DNA from: Alphaproteobacteria bacterium
GTDB taxonomy: Bacteria > Pseudomonadota > Alphaproteobacteria > Acetobacterales > Acetobacteraceae
Reading direction: 5' to 3'
DNA length: 6,743 nt
Assembly: GCA_013298245.1 (NCBI GenBank)
Contig: JAAFHD010000202.1
Location: 1-6,743 of the forward strand
In this document: one piece after another, positions 1 to 4,954 of the stretch
Layout: every line of letters begins with the position of its first letter
How positions within the stretch are numbered: position 1 is the stretch's first letter
The notes under the pieces: model-generated
What the model was told of the DNA's origin: nothing
The model's input: only the letters and a program-made list of their open reading frames with translations
Databases searched by the model: none
Translations under genes and position numbers: made by a program

Positions 1-288
1 GCGCGGGCCATCATGGTGGGCAACAACACCGCGCGGCCGCGCCTGCAGCACTGGCCCGAGGGCACTGTGCCGCGCGATGGCGACCGTGTGGTGACCAGCG
101 CTGAGGCCAATGCCTTCCCGGCGGGCTTGCCGGTGGGCGTGGTGCGCTGGCCTGAAGGCGGCACGCCGGAAATCGAGTTGTTCGCCCGGCTGGACCGGCT
201 GGACGCCGTGCGCCTGTTTGACTTCGGCCTGTCCGGGATTTTGCCCCCCGAAGCCGTCGCGCGGCCGGAGCCGCGGGGCCGGCGGTGA
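1..288 (+). CDS. mreC: MreC, rod-shape-determining protein, C-terminal 95 residues (partial)
   Basis: This is the 3' end of a gene that begins before the window; the frame is open from base 1 to the TGA at 286-288. MreC is a bitopic inner-membrane protein whose periplasmic beta-domains bind PBP2 and regulate the RodA-PBP2 synthase. The visible part matches the second beta-domain: an ARAIMVGNNTARPRL stretch at residues 1-15, then GDRVVTSAEANAFPAGLPVG at about residues 27-46, which is the usual MreC VVTSG...FPxGLPVG strand-loop. After that comes a short Pro/Arg-rich tail. The ATG at 13 is internal to the domain and is not the start. The TGA overlaps the GTG start of mreD (GTGA, 285-288), indicating an operon with translational coupling. 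The family call rests on this motif and on the mreD-mrdA-rodA genes that follow. Confidence 0.9.
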   Translation, partial: ARAIMVGNNTARPRLQHWPEGTVPRDGDRVVTSAEANAFPAGLPVGVVRWPEGGTPEIELFARLDRLDAVRLFDFGLSGILPPEAVARPEPRGRR

Positions 289-824
289 AACCCCCGATCC
301 GTGGCCGGACCGAGCCGCAGGGTGGCCTCCTGCGCCGGATCGACGCGTTGTTTCGCGCGGCCTTTCCATCATTGGTCACAGTGCTGCTGCTGGTGCTGGC
401 GGTGGTGCCGATGGGCGGGCCTGGCATGCTGATGGCGGCCGCCCTGCCGGCGGTGTTTTTCTGGACCATTTTTCGCCCCGCCGCGATGCCGGCACCGGCC
501 GTGTTCGGCCTGGGCCTGCTGCATGATTTGCTGGCGATCACGCCGCTGGGTGTGGGCATCATCGTGCTGCTGGCGGCGCATGGCATGGCGCTGCGCTTTC
601 GCGATGTGCTGATGCGGCAATCCTTCCTGGTGGTGTGGATGGCCTTCTGCGTCTTCGCGGCCGTGGCCGCCTTGTTGACCTGGCTGTTCACCGCGCTGCT
701 GGGGCTGACGCTGCCGCCAGTGCCGCCGGGGCTGCACCAGGCGGCGGTGTGCGCGGGTGTGTATCCGCTGCTGGCCTGGCTGTTCACGCGTGCGCATGCG
801 GCGATGCAGAGGGCGGAGGTATGA
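285..824 (+). CDS. mreD: MreD, rod-shape-determining membrane protein
   Basis: A 179-aa polytopic inner-membrane protein, normal for MreD (about 160-180 aa). MreD is part of the MreBCD scaffold that positions peptidoglycan synthesis along the cell side wall; its biochemical activity is not known. Hydrophobic segments lie at about residues 30-43, 48-64, 72-100, 114-140 and 152-167. The family signature GLLHDLLAITPLG is at residues 77-89, with D81 and P87-L88-G89. The N-terminus is basic and cytoplasmic. I chose the GTG start at 285 because it overlaps the mreC stop by four bases and gives a full-length protein; no better start lies nearby. The TGA at 822-824 overlaps an ATG at 821. That ATG opens the duplicated minigene, not mrdA itself. 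Confidence 0.92.
   Translation: MKPPIRGRTEPQGGLLRRIDALFRAAFPSLVTVLLLVLAVVPMGGPGMLMAAALPAVFFWTIFRPAAMPAPAVFGLGLLHDLLAITPLGVGIIVLLAAHGMALRFRDVLMRQSFLVVWMAFCVFAAVAALLTWLFTALLGLTLPPVPPGLHQAAVCAGVYPLLAWLFTRAHAAMQRAEV
808..813 (+). promoter_or_regulatory. Ribosome binding site of the original mrdA start, now serving the 35-codon minigene
   Basis: AGAGGG lies 7 nt before the ATG at 821, with a second GGAGG at 815-819 that is too close to that start. By position this is the site that would have served mrdA before its 5' end was duplicated. It is now about 110 nt from the ATG that actually opens the mrdA frame. Confidence 0.5.
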
Positions 825-879
825 AGCTGCGCTGGCCATGGAAGCGCCGCGAAGGGGGCCTCGCCAACTTCACCATGCG
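821..879 (+). repeat. 59-bp perfect direct repeat, copy 1 (mrdA 5' end)
   Basis: The sequence from the ATG at 821 to base 879 is identical, base for base, to 925-983. The identity begins exactly at the ATG (preceding base T versus G) and stops at 880/984 (T versus G). The offset is 104 bp, which is not a multiple of three. Confidence 0.97.
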
Positions 880-928
880 TCATGCCGGAGGCATGCGGGG
901 AAAATGGCCCCGCATGGTGGGCCGATGA
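821..928 (+). CDS. 35-codon minigene made by duplication of the mrdA 5' end
   Basis: The ORF starts at the ATG overlapping the mreD stop (ATGA, 821-824). It ends at a TGA (926-928) that overlaps the mrdA ATG at 925 in the same ATGA fashion. Its first 20 residues, MKLRWPWKRREGGLANFTMR, are identical to the first 20 of PBP2. The last 15 (HAGGMRGKWPRMVGR) come from the palindromic spacer. It has a reasonable Shine-Dalgarno at 808-813 and is therefore probably translated. No membrane segment or known domain is present; the product is short and strongly basic. The likely role, if any, is to carry ribosomes from mreD to mrdA. It could also be a harmless by-product of the duplication, or an assembly error. 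Its frame differs from that of mrdA, so it is not an N-terminal extension of PBP2. Confidence 0.5.
   Translation: MKLRWPWKRREGGLANFTMRHAGGMRGKWPRMVGR
892..916 (+). repeat. Hairpin-forming spacer between the duplicated mrdA starts
   Basis: CATGCGGGG (892-900) and CCCCGCATG (908-916) form a perfect 9-bp stem around the 7-nt loop AAAATGG. A second inverted repeat, CATGCC/GGCATG (881-886, 890-895, loop GGA), overlaps its left arm, so the two are mutually exclusive. CACCATGCG (871-879) can also pair with CGCATGGTG (911-919). There is no T-run, so this is not a normal intrinsic terminator. Any RNA hairpin would sit just before the mrdA ATG at 925. Confidence 0.75.
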
Positions 929-983
929 AGCTGCGCTGGCCATGGAAGCGCCGCGAAGGGGGCCTCGCCAACTTCACCATGCG
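925..983 (+). repeat. 59-bp perfect direct repeat, copy 2 (functional mrdA 5' end)
   Basis: This is the second copy of the repeat at 821-879. It continues uninterrupted into the PBP2 reading frame, so it is the copy in use as the mrdA N-terminus. The two copies are separated by 45 bp (880-924) of short palindromes. Confidence 0.97.
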
Positions 984-2841
984 GGGCGTGAAGATCGAGG
1001 AGGAACGCCGGCGCGGCATCTTCACGCGGCGCGTGCTGGCGCTGGGCGGCGTGCAGGCGGCGGCCTTCGGTTTTCTCGGCTACCGGCTCTACACGCTGCA
1101 GGTCGAAGAGGGCGCGCGCTACACCACGCTGGCCGAGGAAAACCGGCTCTCGGCGCGGCTGTTGAGCCCGCCGCGCGGTCGCATCCTGGACCGCACCGGC
1201 CATGTGGTCGCGGGCAACCGGCTGAACTGGCGCGCGCTGCTGGTCGCCGAACAGGCCGCGGATGTGAACGCCACTCTTGAGACCTTCAATCGCATCGTGC
1301 CGCTGACGGAGGCGGAACGTGCAAGGGTTGACCGCGAAATCCGCCGCCGGCGGCGCTTCGTGCCGACCATCGTGCGCGAATTTTTGACCTGGGAGGAAAT
1401 GGCGCGCATCGAGGTCAATGCGCCTGATTTGCCCGGCATCATCACCGATGTCGGCACCACGCGCATCTACCCCGAGCGCGAGCATCTGGCGCATATGGTG
1501 GGCTATGTTGCCCCGCCCGCGGAGCGCGACATGGATGGCGATCCGGTGCTGGCACTGCCTGGCGTGCGGGTCGGGCGGTCGGGCATCGAGCGCCACCATG
1601 AAACCGTGCTGCGCGGCCGCGCGGGGGCGGTGCAGCTGGAGGTGAATGCGGTCGGCCGCGTGATCCGCGAGCTGGATCGGCGCGAGGGCATCCCGGGGCC
1701 CGATATCGAGATCAGCATCGACACCGAATTGCAGAAGACCGTGCGCGGCAAGATCGAGGAAGGCACCTCGGTCGTCATCATGAATGCGCGGAACGGGGAA
1801 TTGCTGGCGATGGCCAGCCAGCCCAGTTTCGACCCCAATATCTTCAATTCCGGGGTCTCGGGCGCGCAGTGGCGGCAATGGACGTCGAACCGCGCGACAC
1901 CGCTGATCAACAAGGCGACCAATGGGCTTTACGCGCCGGGGTCCACCTTCAAGATGGTGGTGGCCTTGGCAGCGCTGGAGGCGCGCGTGACCACCATTGG
2001 TGAACGCGTGGTCTGCCCGGGACATTACGACCTGGGGGAAAGCCGCTTCCATTGCCACAACCGCAGCGGCCATGGCGGCGTTGATATGCGCACTGCCATC
2101 AAGGTCAGCTGCGATGTATATTTCTATGAGATGGCGCGGCGGATGGGCATCAACCGCATCGCGGCGATGGGCCGGCGCTTTGGCATGGGCGTGGACCTGG
2201 ATGTGGAACTGCCCGGCACCCGGCGCGGCCTGATGCCGACGCGCGAATGGCGCGAGCAGCAGGGCCGCCCATGGGCCTTGGGCGATACGGTGGTGCATGG
2301 CATCGGGCAGGGTTTCTATCAGCTGACGCCGCTGTCGCTGTGCACCATGACGGCCAGGCTGGCGACGGGGCGCGCGGTGCAGCCGCATCTGACGCGCGCG
2401 ATCGGCGGGCGGCCGGTGCGTGGGTCGCGGCCTGAGGACTGGCCGTCGCTGGGTATTCCTGACCGCGACATGCGGCTGATGCGTGATTCCATGTGGTCCG
2501 TGGTCAATGAGGGCGGCGGCACGGCGCTGGCGTCCCGGCTGCCGGGTGGATACGGGCAGATGGCGGGCAAGACCGGCACCACACAGGTGCGCCGTGTATC
2601 GCGTGAACAGCGGGAGCGCGGTTTCAATGTTCGCACCTTGCCGCGCGAATGGCGGCCGCACGCGCTGTTCGTGGCCTATGCGCCGCATGACAACCCGCTC
2701 TATGCGATCAGCGTGATCGTGGAGCACGGCACCAGCGGGTCGGGGGCGGCGGCGCCATTGGCGCGCGACCTGCTGGTGGACACCTTCAACCGCTTCCGCG
2801 CGATACCGCCCGGGCCGCGCGTGGCGGAGGGGCGGACGTGA
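925..2841 (+). CDS. mrdA: PBP2 (MrdA), peptidoglycan D,D-transpeptidase of the elongasome
   Basis: A 638-aa class B penicillin-binding protein, usual length for PBP2. It cross-links nascent glycan strands made by RodA and is the target of mecillinam. From the N-terminus there is a basic cytoplasmic tail with MKLRWPWKRR, one membrane anchor at about residues 36-58, and the dimerisation/pedestal motif PRGRILDRTG at 83-92. The transpeptidase domain follows: SxxK as S340-T-F-K343 (nucleophile Ser340), the SxN equivalent S395-C-D397 (Asp in third place, as in other PBP2s), and K549-T-G-T552. I placed the start at the ATG at 925, which overlaps the minigene stop. An in-frame ATG at 904 would add seven residues (MAPHGGP), and the ATG at 979 would remove 18. 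The start at 925 has no good Shine-Dalgarno of its own, so it probably depends on coupling. The stop TGA overlaps the next ATG (TGATG). Confidence 0.95.
   Translation: MKLRWPWKRREGGLANFTMRGVKIEEERRRGIFTRRVLALGGVQAAAFGFLGYRLYTLQVEEGARYTTLAEENRLSARLLSPPRGRILDRTGHVVAGNRLNWRALLVAEQAADVNATLETFNRIVPLTEAERARVDREIRRRRRFVPTIVREFLTWEEMARIEVNAPDLPGIITDVGTTRIYPEREHLAHMVGYVAPPAERDMDGDPVLALPGVRVGRSGIERHHETVLRGRAGAVQLEVNAVGRVIRELDRREGIPGPDIEISIDTELQKTVRGKIEEGTSVVIMNARNGELLAMASQPSFDPNIFNSGVSGAQWRQWTSNRATPLINKATNGLYAPGSTFKMVVALAALEARVTTIGERVVCPGHYDLGESRFHCHNRSGHGGVDMRTAIKVSCDVYFYEMARRMGINRIAAMGRRFGMGVDLDVELPGTRRGLMPTREWREQQGRPWALGDTVVHGIGQGFYQLTPLSLCTMTARLATGRAVQPHLTRAIGGRPVRGSRPEDWPSLGIPDRDMRLMRDSMWSVVNEGGGTALASRLPGGYGQMAGKTGTTQVRRVSREQRERGFNVRTLPREWRPHALFVAYAPHDNPLYAISVIVEHGTSGSGAAAPLARDLLVDTFNRFRAIPPGPRVAEGRT
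2826..2832 (+). promoter_or_regulatory. Strong Shine-Dalgarno before the 44-codon ORF
   Basis: GGAGGGG lies 8 nt before the ATG at 2841, inside the last codons of mrdA. The spacing is good, and this is the best-looking ribosome site in the operon. It supports initiation at 2841, although it also encodes the tail of PBP2 and may be fortuitous. Confidence 0.5.
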
Positions 2842-2975
2842 TGCGCCACATCCCCATCCATCCGGCCGCATGGCGGCCGGCGGCGCCCATAAGCCCTATC
2901 CGCCTGGTTCGGTTGAAACGCGCCGAAAGCCAAGCCGGCGCATGCCGGCGCCCGGCGCCTGAGGGCACAAAATAA
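2841..2975 (+). CDS. Small 44-aa ORF exactly bridging mrdA and rodA (hypothetical)
   Basis: The ORF opens with an ATG that shares one base with the mrdA stop (TGATG, 2839-2843). It closes with a TAA that shares one base with the rodA start (TAATG, 2973-2977). A GGAGGGG Shine-Dalgarno precedes it by 8 nt. The product begins MRHIPIHPAAWRPAAP. It is basic and rich in Arg and Pro (seven each) with only two acidic residues, and it has no signal peptide, membrane segment or recognisable domain. Composition alone does not prove it is a protein-coding gene, because random GC-rich DNA reads similarly. The case rests on the junctions and the ribosome site. It may be a small elongasome-linked protein, or simply a translated linker that delivers ribosomes to rodA. 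Confidence 0.4.
   Translation: MRHIPIHPAAWRPAAPISPIRLVRLKRAESQAGACRRPAPEGTK
2862..2880 (+). repeat. GC-rich perfect hairpin downstream of mrdA
   Basis: CCGGCCGC (2862-2869) and GCGGCCGG (2873-2880) form an 8-bp all-GC stem with an ATG trinucleotide loop. No run of T follows, so an intrinsic terminator is unlikely. It lies within the 44-codon ORF, 21 nt after its start, and might slow ribosomes or influence mRNA stability between mrdA and rodA. Confidence 0.6.
2934..2949 (+). repeat. GCCGGC inverted repeat before rodA
   Basis: GCCGGC (2934-2939) and GCCGGC (2944-2949) are self-complementary hexamers separated by GCAT, giving a 6-bp stem with a 4-nt loop. The 3' arm ends 11 nt before the rodA Shine-Dalgarno. 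Such palindromes are common in GC-rich DNA, so a function is uncertain. Confidence 0.45.
2961..2965 (+). promoter_or_regulatory. Ribosome binding site of rodA
   Basis: GAGGG lies 9 nt before the ATG at 2975. It supports that start over later in-frame codons and shows that rodA has its own initiation signal in addition to the TAATG overlap. Confidence 0.6.
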
Positions 2976-4126
2976 TGTCCCAGGTCTTCGAAAAACGGCT
3001 GCTGACAGGCGATCGCGGCAGCGGCGTGCTGCTGAAATTATGGCGCATCCCCTGGGTGTTTCTGCTGCTGCTGTGTGGTGTGGCGGCGGTGGGGTATGTG
3101 GCGCTGCTGACCGCGGGCTCGGGCAACCCCGACATGTATGCGACCAAGCACGCGCTGCGCTTCGGCTTTTGCGTGGTGATGGTGATCTGCATCGGCTTCG
3201 TCGATATCCGCATCATCCAGAAGCTGGCCTGGCTTGGCTATGCGGTGGCACTCGGGCTGCTGGTGCTGGTGGAGGTGCGCGGCACCGTGGGCGGCGGCGC
3301 GCAGCGCTGGATCGACCTGGGGCCGATGCAATTGCAGCCCTCGGAGTTGATGAAGATCATGCTGGTGGTGGCACTGGCATCGTGGTTTTCGCGCGCCAGC
3401 TGGGACCGTATCGGCAACCCCTTCTTCCTGGTGCCGCCGGCGATTGCCGTGCTGCTGCCGGTCGCGCTGATCTTCAAGCAGCCCAATCTGGGCACGGCGC
3501 TGATCACCGGCGTGCTGGGCGCGGTGATCTTCTGGTCGGCCGGCGTGCGGTGGTGGAAATTCGCGGGTGCGGCGGCAGCAGCGGCGATCGCAGCCCCCAT
3601 CGTCTATGACAATCTGCGCGACTATCAGCGCCAGCGCATCCTGACCTTCCTGAACCCCGAGGCCGATCCGCTGGGGGCGGGCTACAACATCATCCAGTCC
3701 AAGATCGCGCTGGGTTCGGGCGGCATCTGGGGCAAGGGTTTTTTGCAGGGCACGCAGGGGCACCTGAACTTCCTGCCGGAAAAACAGACCGATTTCATCT
3801 TCACATTGATCGCCGAGGAATTCGGGCTGGTGGGGGCGCTGGTGACATTGGCGCTGTTGCTCGGCGTGGTGGCCTTCTGTTTCCTGACGGCGTTTCGCAG
3901 CAAGCACCAGTTCGGGCGGTTGCTGGCGATCGGGCTTGGGACCAATTACTTCCTGTATATCTTCGTCAATGTCGCGATGGTGACGGGCAGCATTCCCGTG
4001 GGCGGCGTGCCCTTGCCGCTGATCAGCCATGGGGGGTCGGCGATGCTGACGGTGATGCTGGGCTTCGGGCTGCTGATATCGGTGCATGTGCATCGCGATA
4101 CGGAGATGGGTGCCACGCGCGAATGA
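2975..4126 (+). CDS. rodA: RodA, SEDS-family lipid II glycosyltransferase of the elongasome
   Basis: A 383-aa polytopic membrane protein, normal for RodA. It polymerises lipid II into glycan strands in complex with PBP2, encoded just upstream. Family landmarks appear in order: first membrane segment at about 26-46, GAQRWIDLG at 108-116 and QPSELMK at 121-127. The large extracytoplasmic loop carries DYQRQRILTFLNPEADPLG at 216-234, followed by AGYNIIQSKIALGSGG at 235-250. FLPEKQTDFIF is at 266-276; its D273 aligns with the catalytic Asp (E. coli RodA D262). GGVPLPLISHGGSAM near the C-terminus is at 343-357. The usual QPDLGT motif reads Q169-P-N-L-G-T174, with Asn171 where E. coli has Asp. The ATG at 2975 has a good Shine-Dalgarno and gives the expected N-terminus. 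RodA rather than FtsW is indicated by the operon and by these motifs. Confidence 0.95.
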   Translation: MSQVFEKRLLTGDRGSGVLLKLWRIPWVFLLLLCGVAAVGYVALLTAGSGNPDMYATKHALRFGFCVVMVICIGFVDIRIIQKLAWLGYAVALGLLVLVEVRGTVGGGAQRWIDLGPMQLQPSELMKIMLVVALASWFSRASWDRIGNPFFLVPPAIAVLLPVALIFKQPNLGTALITGVLGAVIFWSAGVRWWKFAGAAAAAAIAAPIVYDNLRDYQRQRILTFLNPEADPLGAGYNIIQSKIALGSGGIWGKGFLQGTQGHLNFLPEKQTDFIFTLIAEEFGLVGALVTLALLLGVVAFCFLTAFRSKHQFGRLLAIGLGTNYFLYIFVNVAMVTGSIPVGGVPLPLISHGGSAMLTVMLGFGLLISVHVHRDTEMGATRE

Positions 4127-4139
4127 CGCGTCGCGGGGC

Positions 4140-4167
4140 TGGACAGCGCGGGCGCTTGGTGTAGAAA
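4140..4167 (+). promoter_or_regulatory. Putative sigma-70 promoter of the tRNA-Lys gene
   Basis: TGGACA (4140-4145, 5 of 6 to TTGACA) and TAGAAA (4162-4167, 4 of 6 to TATAAT) are separated by 16 bp. The predicted start lies at about 4174, a few bases before the mature tRNA 5' end at 4178. The promoter sits in the 51-bp gap after the rodA stop. No terminator is visible in that gap, so read-through from the mre operon could also contribute. Confidence 0.5.
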
Positions 4168-4177
4168 CCGGCCGCGC

Positions 4178-4253
<76 letters not shown>

Positions 4254-4462
4254 AGCTTCCGCGAAGCGATCGCAATTCCCTGATTAACGAACGGCCTGGC
4301 GATGGCATTGCGGCCCAGCGGCGCTCCTGCCCGGGTATGGCGGGTCGAGCCTGCGAATGCCGGCAGCCTGGCCAGCGAACCCATCCGGCAAGCCTTGCGA
4401 CATTCGATGCTGCGCGCGCGCCTCTGCCAGCCACGCCTCCGTAGGCTTTGTTTTCGCGGCGT
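4254..4462. other. Intergenic region between convergent tRNA-Lys and the envelope-protein genes; no gene seen
   Basis: This stretch of about 210 bp separates the + strand tRNA from the - strand genes. The start GCTTC-CGC-GAAGC (4255-4267) is a 5-bp hairpin directly after the tRNA and could help 3' processing or termination, but no T-run follows. A 4-bp stem GCCT-CCGT-AGGC (4435-4446) followed by TTTGTTTT (4447-4454) resembles a weak intrinsic terminator for + strand transcripts. Its stem is shorter than is usual for a convincing one. I see no coding potential, no promoter facing either gene and no repeat of the tRNA 3' end that would mark an integration site. Confidence 0.6.
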
Positions 4463-4954
4463 TCAGCCTGGGGCGTCGCCACGCGGCCCGGCTTCACGCA
4501 GGTATCGCAGCTCGATCGCGCGCCGCGCCGTCGTATCGGCCATGCAATGCGCGCCGAGCCAGCGCGCGATGGAACCACCATGGTGATGCACGCGGAAATA
4601 GGCGCATTTGCGGTCGCGATAGGTCAACCAGGCGCGCTGCACCTGCAGCAATGCCTCGCCGGCCGGGCGCTGCCGCCAATAGCGGTTCAGCAGCGCATCC
4701 CAGGCGCGGTATTCGTCGAGGTAGCAGCGCTCCATGCCTAGGGTGGTCTGGTTCTCGGCGTGGCGCAGGCAGGCGTTCCAATGGATGCCGATGCAGGCCT
4801 GGCCCTGCATCAGGATCGGCTGCCGGTCGGCGAGGCAGCTCTCGATCCGTTCGACGATGCCTACCCAGGGTGCCTCGTCTTCGTCGCGTGTGCGCGCCTC
4901 CGCCGACAGGCAGGCCAGCGCCATGGCGAAGATCAGAACCCATAGCCGCATCAT
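4463..4954 (-). CDS. Exported LprI-like / DUF1311 family protein
   Basis: A 163-aa secreted protein. Residues 1-20 form a signal peptide (MMRLWVLIFAMALACLSAEA) with a probable signal peptidase I site after A18-E-A20. C15 is not in a good lipobox. The rest matches DUF1311, the domain named after the M. tuberculosis lysozyme inhibitor LprI. It has C62 and C77 flanking TTLGMERC, then E81...W85-D86...L89-N90...Y92, Q106-R-A-W-L-x-Y-R-D-x-x-C117, and G126-G-S-I with C137 and the terminal helix TTARRAIELRYLRE. Six cysteines remain in the mature part (40, 54, 62, 77, 117, 137), compatible with three disulfides in the periplasm. The ATG at 4954 overlaps the preceding gene's TGA (ATGA); the adjacent ATG at 4951 is an alternative. 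It is the last gene of the unit. Lysozyme inhibition is known for one family member only and is not shown here. Confidence 0.8.
   Translation of the reverse strand: MMRLWVLIFAMALACLSAEARTRDEDEAPWVGIVERIESCLADRQPILMQGQACIGIHWNACLRHAENQTTLGMERCYLDEYRAWDALLNRYWRQRPAGEALLQVQRAWLTYRDRKCAYFRVHHHGGSIARWLGAHCMADTTARRAIELRYLREAGPRGDAPG

Noticed and set aside
757..924. 56-codon N-terminal extension of PBP2
   Set aside because: It is only the mrdA frame running open through the end of mreD, the first repeat copy and the spacer. The residues do not resemble a PBP2 N-terminus, and copy 1 is out of frame with mrdA.
11..943. 310-codon open frame antisense to mreC-mreD and the mrdA start
   Set aside because: It crosses two well-supported + strand genes and the duplicated repeat, and its low-complexity Ala/Arg/Pro composition is typical of a shadow frame.
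2107..2115. SCD instead of SxN in PBP2 as a missing catalytic residue
   Set aside because: An Asp at the third position of this motif is normal for PBP2 (MrdA) proteins, so it is not a defect.
880..2871. 663-codon open frame antisense to mrdA
   Set aside because: It mirrors the PBP2 gene. The product is rich in His, Arg and Gln with no domain, as expected for the complement of a GC-rich gene. All three transpeptidase motifs are on the + strand.
3038..4093. 351-codon open frame antisense to rodA
   Set aside because: His/Gln/Arg-rich shadow of a strongly conserved membrane protein gene; it has no ribosome site or recognisable domain.
4435..4454. Intrinsic terminator candidate GCCT-CCGT-AGGC followed by TTTGTTTT
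   Set aside because: The stem is only 4 bp and lies about 180 bp past the tRNA. It is too weak to list as a terminator and is noted only in the intergenic entry.
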